NCBI GenBank assembly: GCA_002396385.1
Contig: DGTD01000061.1
Location: 1-25,647 of the forward strand
Direction of reading: 5' to 3'
DNA: 25,647 bases
DNA from: Bacteroidales bacterium UBA4345
GTDB lineage: Bacteria; Bacteroidota; Bacteroidia; Bacteroidales; Paludibacteraceae
Of this stretch, positions 9,201-15,290 are shown piece by piece. The position numbers and the translations under genes are program-made. The notes under the pieces were generated by a model. It was not told the DNA's origin. It saw only the letters and a list, made by a program, of their open reading frames with translations, and did not search any database. The first letter of the stretch is position 1; each line of letters starts with the position of its first letter.

Positions 9201-12200
9201 CTGTATTGCTGTGTTTGTATGCCTCGTAAACGTCGGCACGCAGATAATAGTGTTCACCCTGCACGAAAACAGGCTGACCAAAATAGTACGACTTGTCATC
9301 CTTATTATAGGTTCCAACCTTGATGGTATTACCCAGTATATCGGAAGAAGTCAGAGAATCCACGCCAAAGTAGTCCATTGAGGTACCGTTGCCTTTGCAC
9401 TGCGAAATTTGCAGGGTTGGTTTGTTGCGCTTGATGAACTGCTGCATCTTGTTGTACTTTACCGTATCGTGGAAAGTCATCAATACACCTTTGATGGAAT
9501 CTTGATAGGTATATTCAGAGACAGACGAGTCTCTCGAAGCAACTGACGAGAAGTCAACCAGAGCTCCGGAACCGTTTATATCGCTATAACCTTTGGCGGT
9601 TACCTCCACCTTATAGGTTTCTGGCACCACATAGGCCACGAATTCACCTGTAGCATTATTTACATGGATAACAACACCGTCGGCCACATAGTCGACCTTG
9701 TTGCTGCGGACAGTTGCCTTTTTCGACAGAGCGTGCTTAGGCACAAAATGTTTCTCGGTAACTGTCAGGCTGTCCTGCATCTTGTAGTTCGGACGGGTAT
9801 GGGTCAGTTTGACGGTGATGTTGTTCGCCAAGTTGTTCTTCGACAACGAGTGACCTACCGGATAAGCCTCCTGAACAGTACCACCGGCAACACGGCCGAT
9901 GTACTTCACCTTGGTCTCGTCTTTCAGCAACAGACCCGATACCATATCCTGGTAATTACGGTCAGAACCGTCGCTGTTACAGATGCGACCATCGAACTCG
10001 AAGTTATGTCCTGCCTTTACGACTTTCACCTCGTGTTTGCCCACTGGCACCGAGAACGAGAATTCGCCGTCGGCATTGGTCATCACCATCTCGTTGTTCT
10101 TCATAACAGGGCTGCCGTCGATGGTGAACATAGCCCCCTCGACCGGATAGGTGCCACCACTGTAAACGACAGTACCGCTAACGTCGAACGAACTGTTGTC
10201 AGTAAAGTTCACCGTGTGGCTCTGCGCCTCGGCGTTGATAAAGCGAACCTCCTGCACAGGCGAGAACTGGTGGGTTCCCTTGCTTGGAGTCAGACTATAG
10301 GCTGTACCGTTACCGTAGTAAGGCACCGCACGGATGCTGTACGAACCGTCGGTATTGGTCACACCCTTGTAAGAAAGCTGGCTGGCCGTCAGAGTCGACT
10401 GCACAGCAGTCACCTTCTGCATCTTACCATTGTTACCGTTATATTCGGTACCTACATACGAGCGGTCGAAGAACTCGCTGTCTGACAAGAAGTCAAACGT
10501 ATAATAGGCATCGAGCAGATTCTCGTTACCCACCAGATAGCGGGTATAGTCTTTTGAAATTTCATCTGCTTCAAGCGCACGGCTCCACAATCTTACCTCA
10601 TCAATCTCACCGTCATACTTCTCGCCAAAGAAGACGTCACCCGTATTTGGATTGACTTTCACTGAAGAGAACGCCTTGCTGTTGTTCAACTTCGCATTAA
10701 GGTAGAGGTAAATCTTTTTCTCAGCCTTGTTGTAAACCGCAGTAACATGGGTATACTTACCTTTGGTTACTTTCGATTTCGACAACAAAGAAACATTGCC
10801 AGCCTTAAAGTAAACCTTGCCGTTCAGCAAGCCCAACTCATACACATCAGACTTTCTAACCAGCACCATGGAATCGGTCGTTGTTGCGTCTGGCTTAATC
10901 CAAGCCTGCATAGTTACGGAAGAATTGCCCGACAACACATTAGCACCTGGTACTACCGCCTGACCATCTTTTGCAAACGACAATGCAGTAGACTTTATGT
11001 TGTCTTCCGACTCCAAACGAACCTCAACCGAGTCGACCGCCTGACCGTCTTCGAAAGTGACACGGCCATAGAAATCGCCCGTAGGGGTTCTGAAACCAAT
11101 CGCATAGAGAGTATCTTTCGACGTCTTTATTTCATCAGCACAGTTCAGCACACCATAAACACGGTATTCGAACATAATGCCAGGACGGCAAGACTTGTCT
11201 TCAATCACATAATCGGAACTAGACAAGGCTGCAACTGTCTGAATCTTCTTGAACGATGACTTCGGGTTGTTGTACTCACGACATTCAACAGCAATCTCGT
11301 CAAAAGCCGAAGTGGTCTTCCACGACAAAGTCACCTTGTCGGAATAGTAGCCTTTCGAAGCCTCAAAATCTTCCACATTACCAATCTGTGTTGGTGTGAA
11401 AGTTTTGTTAACATGAAGGTTCTTCGTATCGTATTTGTTACTACCTGGAACCAGTTTGAAATCGTAGCTGTATTTGTTACACAACTGGACCAGATTGTCC
11501 TTCATAGCACCTTTTCTGAACTCGTCCTTGTCCAAAATATACTCATACGTAGTAGAGGTCGTCAAGTTCGTGCGGATGATGCTGAATTTCGTGCCATCGG
11601 TCCACACATTACCAGAAACCGTCCACTTTAGGTCAACAGACTCATTATCGGCAGAGAGCTTTGCAGAAGGTTTCACAGGATAGCAGTGCCCTGTTTTAAC
11701 CTCAATAGACTGAGTTCTTTCAAATTCATCCCATCCGGCAAGAAGGTGAGTTGCCTTTCTCTTTACCACAAAAGTATAAGTAGACTCGTCATTTTGCGAC
11801 AAAGGGTAAGATAAATTATAAGCTGATTTTCCACCAACATACGCAACAGTGTCTGTTCTCTGGAAAACGTCGTCCTTGTAAGTCGTCAACAAGAACGGAC
11901 TATTGTCAAAATCGTTACTTGGCGCGTTATTAAGTTCCCAAGTCAAGTCAATACAAAGATTGTCTGGATTAAAAACAGCCTGAAATCCCTTTTCCGGAAT
12001 TTGCGGATAAGCATTGACTAAAAAAAGAGGTGTTTCAGTAACATACGTAATATTGGCAATAGAAGTATGATATTCTTGCCTAATCTTGAACTTTTTTGAT
12101 TGGTCAATATTCATACATTTATCACCAATAACATCAAGATAGAAAAAGCCCGTTGTACTCGTATTCTCACTCTGATAAGTGCTACCTGAAAGTTCGGTTT

Positions 12201-12882
12201 TTACGTCTTTACCTTCTTCACACAAGAAGATATTTCCATAAGTAGCAATATCCCTATCAGCCACTTGCCGATTCCAATTGATTTTTATTATAGGATAAAG
12301 ATAGTTATCGGAAGTAGTCAGTCTTTGGTCATAATAAATAGATACCGCACCATATTCAGCAGGTTTTCTTTTAATATCTACTTTGTAGGTATGATTAACC
12401 CCCTGATCAGTAGCAGTACCCCTTCTCCACCATGTACCGTTAAAGACAACCTCTATCTCTGAAGCGGCCAAATCTGCTTGAGAAAGGGGAATATCAAAAT
12501 CTACATAACATTCGTATTCACCACCTGATGTTTTAGTTATACTTCTATTATAATAATCATTCCCCGTAACATCAAAACTCTTTAAAGATTGTCCTTGATT
12601 TCCTTTAATGTATATGGTATGTGGCTTACTAGACTTTTGAGTTATAGTTACCTTTCCGTCATCTGCAAAACCGCAATGACCATTCAAACTACCACCCCAA
12701 GTTTGAAAATATCTCACATGATAATGCAAGCAACCGGTTCTCCTATTAAATGTAATAGAGTTCCAATTACTACTCCAACTGTCATACGCCATGCCCACAT
12801 TCGTATTGAAGAGACATAGCACAAACAAAAGAAACACCCATAAGGGTCGATGTTTCCCGGTTATGAATAATTTTTTAATCAT
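3238..12882 (-). CDS. Giant T9SS-secreted protein with three LamG domains (3,214 aa)
   Basis: An intact 3,214-codon frame. Residues 1-32 form a signal peptide (basic start, then VFLLFVLCLF). Fibronectin-III-like stretches follow at about 290-600, LamG/concanavalin-like domains at about 632-790, 2128-2278 and 2332-2507 (each with the ..DEVRLW or DQFRIW ending), carboxypeptidase-regulatory-like folds at about 610 and 920-1000, a BACON-like segment (NLPSWLTATPAEGTI) near 2655, two WNWISF/WNYISY modules at about 2845-3010, a duplicated module at about 2731-2837 and 3032-3126, and a type A T9SS sorting tail from about 3130 (INPVPAQ ... GAYVVRVEA ... KLIVKK). The section at about 1290-1900 has motifs VLRDPPGSNSYSF and GGATSCPYE and long S/T-alternating strands, and I cannot assign it. 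It is probably a cell-surface carbohydrate- or host-binding protein; no catalytic residues were recognised. It is cotranscribed with the lipoprotein at 2758. Confidence 0.93.
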   Translation of the reverse strand: MIKKLFITGKHRPLWVFLLFVLCLFNTNVGMAYDSWSSNWNSITFNRRTGCLHYHVRYFQTWGGSLNGHCGFADDGKVTITQKSSKPHTIYIKGNQGQSLKSFDVTGNDYYNRSITKTSGGEYECYVDFDIPLSQADLAASEIEVVFNGTWWRRGTATDQGVNHTYKVDIKRKPAEYGAVSIYYDQRLTTSDNYLYPIIKINWNRQVADRDIATYGNIFLCEEGKDVKTELSGSTYQSENTSTTGFFYLDVIGDKCMNIDQSKKFKIRQEYHTSIANITYVTETPLFLVNAYPQIPEKGFQAVFNPDNLCIDLTWELNNAPSNDFDNSPFLLTTYKDDVFQRTDTVAYVGGKSAYNLSYPLSQNDESTYTFVVKRKATHLLAGWDEFERTQSIEVKTGHCYPVKPSAKLSADNESVDLKWTVSGNVWTDGTKFSIIRTNLTTSTTYEYILDKDEFRKGAMKDNLVQLCNKYSYDFKLVPGSNKYDTKNLHVNKTFTPTQIGNVEDFEASKGYYSDKVTLSWKTTSAFDEIAVECREYNNPKSSFKKIQTVAALSSSDYVIEDKSCRPGIMFEYRVYGVLNCADEIKTSKDTLYAIGFRTPTGDFYGRVTFEDGQAVDSVEVRLESEDNIKSTALSFAKDGQAVVPGANVLSGNSSVTMQAWIKPDATTTDSMVLVRKSDVYELGLLNGKVYFKAGNVSLLSKSKVTKGKYTHVTAVYNKAEKKIYLYLNAKLNNSKAFSSVKVNPNTGDVFFGEKYDGEIDEVRLWSRALEADEISKDYTRYLVGNENLLDAYYTFDFLSDSEFFDRSYVGTEYNGNNGKMQKVTAVQSTLTASQLSYKGVTNTDGSYSIRAVPYYGNGTAYSLTPSKGTHQFSPVQEVRFINAEAQSHTVNFTDNSSFDVSGTVVYSGGTYPVEGAMFTIDGSPVMKNNEMVMTNADGEFSFSVPVGKHEVKVVKAGHNFEFDGRICNSDGSDRNYQDMVSGLLLKDETKVKYIGRVAGGTVQEAYPVGHSLSKNNLANNITVKLTHTRPNYKMQDSLTVTEKHFVPKHALSKKATVRSNKVDYVADGVVIHVNNATGEFVAYVVPETYKVEVTAKGYSDINGSGALVDFSSVASRDSSVSEYTYQDSIKGVLMTFHDTVKYNKMQQFIKRNKPTLQISQCKGNGTSMDYFGVDSLTSSDILGNTIKVGTYNKDDKSYYFGQPVFVQGEHYYLRADVYEAYKHSNTGVKDVVPVRDAEVEFTVKFAEGEKSYVVEADTNGYAFMGFQAGEPELTTATSTLSAKVKCGDSEKPTTITWKSPFTNTVYVTGGHIRGTNFVTAGPDRLLTVLRDPPGSNSYSFLEKGVSFTETSTYTGSVQEEGEVGANIATGAIVRLMTGAVAPGTATLTSTAQIFTQTNKVTCAHDAAYEGSNTKTNTTTLTTRYETSDDPLYVGADGDVYIGYSTNLFFGESDLVALVSKEQYHKNPKQFDVIYTDTTNNDYMLAKSVSVNMGQSFGTLFAYPQVYIEQTLLPNMEGLRNSLLLPKGTDVEKIKKQAEETGETYYISYLSEDDPDFGKSNSDTTIANKSFGDPKDILNGPSYRVIKKSSALKKDSAEKDPYIVSMSDTISILNQWIDGWVDKLKANEEAKAYFSDKVSADEKVGNYSFHAGSPVEYSEEYSTGRSHSSSFHVTVGLSTSEETDVETENFAYTATTLTFEETVTTTQGGTFESEVERSHSKGFVLKEEGDDDYISVDVFHEKGWKSSSEEYDNPVSGGMVDTTNIADKDEYSSFIFITRGGATSCPYEKGLVTKYYKPKTTIGAATLQLEVPSVAVENDFVENVPSGEDAYLTLYMRNNSETSEDQWFDLRLVDASNPDGAIVSIDGNSMSGFALDYLVPAGETLVKTIAVTKGRALNYDNLQLVLASKCQADPTSFLDIIADTVSFSVHFIPSCSDVEIVKPSDNWTYNTKCDTQKVDGVVKHYMPIEISGFDVNYTDFEHIELQYKSAAASDKEWVTLMYYYAKDSLTQQAVKNGLNAQTIKPGDGGVISYKFFMDALPDQKYDLRAVSYCNINNELFQNESQVISGIKDMYNPRLFGTPSPANGVLTISDDVRINFNETIAEGMLSKNNFSVTGMRNGVETSHDVAIALDGKNGYLATEAARDLSSKNLTMECWVNFTEPHKATFFSHGNSGESIELGMDADGKLTLKVGAKSMVSKEVPAWEYDSWNHVAFAYEPETKSVSAFVNYTEMITSQEVPLYTGNGTVNIGRSISTYSNYFKGKVDQFRIWNDVRSVTTIQANSNKQLSGNEIGLISYYDMEEAKGSVTEDKARGANLVMKSGAQWSLPAGKSVSFTGDGYVKLNSASAVITDDMDFTIEFWFKAEKGAKNQTLLSSGKGTKDKYEDCSKVFSVSFDENGKLCFVHNNTTNKVSGSYADGSWHSFALAVNRSSGIARIYMDGALNTYFSAEKIGSIAASRIIAGARVYNNQKKDAFDNQFTGAIDEVRLWNLYRQQNQLEKFYNEKLDGTEKGLRLYYPFETYKIWQGTPELQTSLVDKANSSAKAKLNGSAAFSDDIPAVKTKAPVSSLLFDYVVNNDAIIINLKEEDYRIENTIVTFTADDIRDVNGNSTLSPITWSAYISRNQLKWQDNSVEISRELDEEYQFEMPIVNKGGAVQNYTIDNLPSWLTATPAEGTINPLQTVKVKFTVDKSLNVGTYDEVAYLTNDNNVSEPLDIKVVVKGQVPNWTVDDVMYEYNMSVIGKMSFNNVFSNDENDILAAFYKGKCVGVAHSTYNAENDMWYAMLTIYCDQISSKDITFRMYDASTGIVYDATPSKAIEFKNNSVVGTTTAPVVFNSKKVTYHNIDLRAGWNWISFNLKNSDISDINAYIGSANWGKKDVIKNMKGFASYSSKQKGWVSDSKLKLDNTSMFMVYSEKAQTLTISGTPIDVASTPLTIAKSKWNYISYLPTVNMPIKNALASYEAQEGDVIKSVKEFAMYHNNSWVGSLTYMEPGKGYMLLNKSTKDKKLTYPSSASTLKSAAVHSSKAANHSKNMSVVGYVEDLQEGDKLYAVANGVVVGEALSIDLDEEQPLQFISIEGEDDTTSISFVLERDGVSLLSSTRLSYASDAVYGSIDNPVNIVFSGVEEPAIAVTINPVPAQTEAHVSAQVGDSKSAKVTVFDVEGNVVYSTTADAVGGEVVVTLNVTTWTDGAYVVRVEADSLSQTQKLIVKK

Positions 12883-12986
12883 AAAATAATATAAATATAA
12901 ATGTTAATTGGCACTACAATTACAAGTAACTCACTTCAAACACAATTTGTACTTTAGTTCTTTTTGAGTTCAGTTCTATTCAAATA

Positions 12987-12994
12987 CAAAATTA
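12987..12994 (-). promoter_or_regulatory. Candidate -7 box for the giant-protein operon
   Basis: TAATTTTG on the minus strand fits TAnnTTTG and would start transcription about 100 nt before the ATG at 12882. No TTTG -33 box is visible at 19-21 nt, so this is a moderate call. The region 12883-13230 is otherwise AT-rich and I see no gene in it. Confidence 0.4.
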
Positions 12995-13208
12995 GAAAAA
13001 AACTAATCATTAATAACTAAATATGCAGTTTTTCCTTTAAACTATTTTAACCAAATGAAAGCAACTAACGAAATGTTGTTATAATTGTTTCAACATCAGT
13101 ATACTGTAATAAATAACATACTTATTAAAGATTGAACCAATTGTTTTTAATTTTGTATTTTTATACAGATTTATATAATCGAATAACTCCATATAGTACA
13201 TTTTTTTT

Positions 13209-13234
13209 AGGGAACTATATACAAGTTGGCACTT
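13209..13234 (+). repeat. Left copy of a 26-bp inverted repeat
   Basis: This stretch begins AGGG right after eight T's and continues ACTATATACAAGTTGGCACT. Its reverse complement recurs at 15131-15157 with one mismatch in the 21-base core, one small indel, and the same CCCT end. Beyond CCCT/AGGG the resemblance stops. It could be a terminal inverted repeat of an element or an upstream regulatory site 327 nt before the giant-protein start. Confidence 0.7.
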
Positions 13235-13540
13235 GAAAAAACGCGCAGCATTCTCATTGACAGGTGTACACGCCAAAAAAGGCGGCACCGCTGCTGTGCA
13301 GTGCCACCTTGGCATGATTAAAATATGTTTCCTCATTTGTTGTCGGTGGGCAATGGTTCGCCACCACCTCGGAGCCTTCGGGGCAGAAATGCCCCATGCT
13401 GCGGTCGGGGAAGCCGATGTACGCCACCGGCTCCGCACAGTCGGCCAGCACACGGTGCTGCAGCCTTCAGTACGGGGAAGAAGATGTGCTGCAGCCATTA
13501 TTTATTCCTTTGTTCGATTCATCTGTTCTCCCTGCGCTAC
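13235..13540. other. GC-rich, hairpin-rich stretch without a convincing gene
   Basis: Composition changes sharply here from the AT-rich flank to GC-rich sequence. Small hairpins are visible: a GNRA-type one at 13380-13395 (GGGGCA-GAAA-TGCCCC), one around 13346-13366 (GGTGG/CCACC ends) and one at 13283-13304 (GGCAC/GTGCC ends). On the minus strand a frame from about 13451 to 13254 (EPVAYIGFPDRSMGHFCPEG ...) has codon-like GC-rich third positions at its start but no ATG and no family I recognise; a stop lies just upstream. It may be a gene remnant or a structured RNA. I cannot choose between these. Confidence 0.4.
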
Positions 13541-13595
13541 GGGTGGCTGGGGGAGCCACCCGAGTGATTCGTTGCGGTCGGCGGCTGGGGCCGCC
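13541..13595 (-). terminator. Two GC-rich hairpins downstream of the Fib_succ gene
   Basis: GGCGGC-TGGG-GCCGCC at 13580-13595 and an 8-bp stem GGGTGGCT/AGCCACCC with a five-G loop at 13541-13561 follow the stop at 13618. They would fold well in the minus-strand transcript and may stop transcription or protect the 3' end. There is no T-tract after them, so they are not textbook intrinsic terminators. Confidence 0.45.
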
Positions 13596-13617
13596 TGGCT
13601 GTGAGGGACAATGGACG

Positions 13618-14403
13618 CTATCTCAAAACCGCACGGACGCTTTGTCCGTCGCAGCGGTAGAAGCTGCTCCAGGCGATGTAGCCATCGTCGAAATTGAGGT
13701 TGTACGCGGCATTCGGGTCGACCTCGTTGAGCGAAGACGACCAGTAGAGGCCGTCGTCGCCGACGAGGCTGAGGTCCGTAACGAAACGGTAGCCGGCGGC
13801 GGGCAGGAATATAGTGGCACCATTCTTCTTAGAGGTGCCCAAGCGGCCCCTCACGCCACTACCGTTGAAGTCGTTAACCCACTCCCAAGAGCAACCGTCA
13901 AGCAACTCTTCGATTTCATCCTTTGTCGGCATCCTCCACGCACTTCCCCAGTTCGCGGTGGCTGCGTCGTCCTCCGCATCCAGCACCTTCTTGTTGTCAA
14001 CGGTGCCATAGTAGCTGTCGGTGCAGTATTTGGTCACGCTGCCAAAATAGCCGATGCACCACTTGTAGGTGCTCCAACTGTACTCCTCCTTCGGCTTGGT
14101 CTCGCCCCAGGCGAAGTAGTCGCCGTATTCGGTAGGTTTGTTGGCACCCACGTTGCAGGTCGCCCACTTGGTTCCGCTCTCCAGGCCAAGGTCTACATAG
14201 GTGTAGATGCCCTCCTTGCCGCTCACCGTAACACCCTGGTCGGTGGTTGACTCAGACGATTCCACGTTGTAAACTTGCTTCACTTTATCAACATCGTAGC
14301 GGACAATAGTGCCGTCGGATTGTTCAACACGCATGTTGGTCACCGCATTCGCTGCAAATGCTAGCGATGCCATTGCATATGATGATAGTATCAGTTTCTT
14401 CAT
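13618..14403 (-). CDS. Secreted protein with a Fibrobacter major paralogous (Fib_succ_major) domain
   Basis: A 261-residue protein with a signal peptide (MKKLILSSYAMASLAFAANA), a short N-terminal segment (NMRVEQSDGTIVRYDVDKV) and a Fib_succ_major-type domain from about residue 67 to the end: YVDLGLESGTKWATCNVGA, GDYFAWGETKPKEEYSW, WRMPTKDEIEELL, NGATIFLPAAGYR, LYWSSSL and a final CDGQSVRAVLR. This domain is common, often in many copies, in Bacteroidetes and Fibrobacter surface proteins; no biochemical role is established. The start is 30 nt after the stop of the gene at 14434, suggesting one transcript. The N-terminal segment shares an M-x-VEQ-x-x-G pattern with that neighbour. Codon use is more GC-rich than in the genes to the right. 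Confidence 0.88.
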   Translation of the reverse strand: MKKLILSSYAMASLAFAANAVTNMRVEQSDGTIVRYDVDKVKQVYNVESSESTTDQGVTVSGKEGIYTYVDLGLESGTKWATCNVGANKPTEYGDYFAWGETKPKEEYSWSTYKWCIGYFGSVTKYCTDSYYGTVDNKKVLDAEDDAATANWGSAWRMPTKDEIEELLDGCSWEWVNDFNGSGVRGRLGTSKKNGATIFLPAAGYRFVTDLSLVGDDGLYWSSSLNEVDPNAAYNLNFDDGYIAWSSFYRCDGQSVRAVLR

Positions 14404-14433
14404 ATTGTATCTGTTTTTTAGTTGTTGAATGGT

Positions 14434-14895
14434 TTACTTTCTGATTAGTTTGAACGACTGCTTGCCCACCATAAGCACATAAACGCCCTTGGCAGATGGC
14501 AAACTGATGGTGGCTGTGCCGTTTTGGTCTGATGTTGCGACAGCAACGGTTGCTCCGCCAGCGTTCACAAACGCCACTTTTGCTCCTGCTGGGGCATTCT
14601 CCACATGCATCGTGTTCTCACCGGTGGTTATGCGCAGCATGTCCGCACCAGAGGTCTCCACACCCGTCTGGCCGGTCTCCGTGAAGTGGTAGTTCTTCAC
14701 GCCGTCTAACGCGTAACTGGTGCTGGCACTCCCGTTCACCACCAACTCGCCACCCTGGTAGGTGACAACGGGGTTGTCCTTCAACAGGAAGCTGTACTTC
14801 GCCCCGCTCTTCTGCTCCACTGTCATGTACTGCACGGCGGCACTCGCACACAGCGAGCCTAACAGCAGGGCGGTTGTTGATAGTCTTTTTTTCAT
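14434..14895 (-). CDS. Small secreted Prevotella-type protein with a sorting-tail-like C-terminus
   Basis: A 153-residue protein with a signal peptide (MKKRLSTTALLLGSLCASAA). After it comes QYMTVEQKSGAKYSFLLKD, then NPVVTYQGGELVVNG, a pattern often seen at the start of small Bacteroidales secreted proteins. The last 55 residues (HVENAPAGAKVAFVNAGG ... GTATISLPSAKGVYVLMVG, QSFKLIRK) resemble a short T9SS type A sorting tail. Function is unknown. It is the first gene of a likely two-gene operon with the Fib_succ protein, behind a promoter at 15076-15106 and a structured leader of about 175 nt. The ATG is preceded by an A/T-rich stretch and no Shine-Dalgarno, as is normal for the phylum. Confidence 0.85.
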   Translation of the reverse strand: MKKRLSTTALLLGSLCASAAVQYMTVEQKSGAKYSFLLKDNPVVTYQGGELVVNGSASTSYALDGVKNYHFTETGQTGVETSGADMLRITTGENTMHVENAPAGAKVAFVNAGGATVAVATSDQNGTATISLPSAKGVYVLMVGKQSFKLIRK

Positions 14896-14905
14896 AATAA
14901 TGATT

Positions 14906-14968
14906 TTAATTCTTTATTAAGTTCATACAAAAAAGCCTGTTGAGTCCTTGCGGTCCCAACACGGGCAT
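14906..14968 (-). CDS. Possible 20-codon leader ORF
   Basis: An ATG at 14966-14968 opens a 20-codon frame (MPVLGPQGLNRLF and seven more residues) that runs through the terminator-like hairpin and stops 10 nt before the ATG of the next gene. Translating ribosomes would disrupt the hairpin, as in a leader-peptide attenuator. The frame is short and may be chance. Confidence 0.22.
   Translation of the reverse strand: MPVLGPQGLNRLFCMNLIKN
14929..14966 (-). terminator. Terminator-like hairpin in the 5' leader (possible attenuator)
   Basis: On the minus strand GCC, a CG bulge and TGTTG pair with CAACA-GGC. The inner stem is capped by a GCAA tetraloop, and six T's follow at 14934-14929. It lies between the promoter at about 15080 and the ATG at 14895, so it sits inside the leader rather than after a gene. 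An upstream hairpin (ACAACT/AGTTGT around 14978-14995) completes a leader that could switch between readthrough and termination. Confidence 0.6.
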
Positions 14969-15075
14969 AACTAATCTACAACTGCTTTCAGTTGTTGTAA
15001 TTGTTTGATTTCTAGAATATACTTGCTTGCTAACATTTAATCGTGTATTTCCAAATTGTTTTGAGCTCGTTTCAA

Positions 15076-15106
15076 CAAATATACCGATTCACAATATATT
15101 TTCAAA
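15076..15106 (-). promoter_or_regulatory. Bacteroidetes promoter (-33/-7) for the gene at 14895
   Basis: On the minus strand TTTG at 15106-15103 is followed after 19 nt by TATATTTG at 15083-15076, an exact match to the Bacteroidetes TTTG-N19-TAnnTTTG layout. Transcription would start near 15070, giving a leader of about 175 nt. Confidence 0.75.
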
Positions 15107-15130
15107 CATTATTTAATTTTTTCTAAAACG

Positions 15131-15157
15131 AAGTGCCAAGTTGTATATAGTAACCCT
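15131..15157 (+). repeat. Right copy of the 26-bp inverted repeat
   Basis: AAGTGCCAAGTTGTATATAG followed by TAACCCT is the inverted partner of 13209-13234. CCCT is followed directly by six T's, while the left copy is preceded by eight T's, as if a segment had inserted into a T-tract. It lies 134 nt upstream of the GH51 gene and about 30 nt behind the outward-facing promoter boxes of the minus-strand operon. The rest of 14896-15290 holds the leader and promoter described separately, plus AT-rich sequence. Confidence 0.7.
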
Positions 15158-15290
15158 TTTTTATTACGATTTTATATTTTACGTTAGGGTAAATGGTGAA
15201 ACTCTTGCGGACTTTGTGTGTACAAAGAGGCTTTCATTCTTGAAATTTTGTTCCTTTATACCTAACTTTATATGGTTTTAAAATAAATAT

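Noticed and set aside
13225..13245. TTGGCAC inside the inverted repeat as a sigma-54 promoter
   Set aside because: No TTGC follows at the required spacing at either copy, and many Bacteroidales use sigma-ABfr-type promoters instead.
13233..14250. Plus-strand frames of 123 and 284 codons
   Set aside because: They run antisense through the Fib_succ gene and the GC-rich block, and show no signal peptide or family motif.
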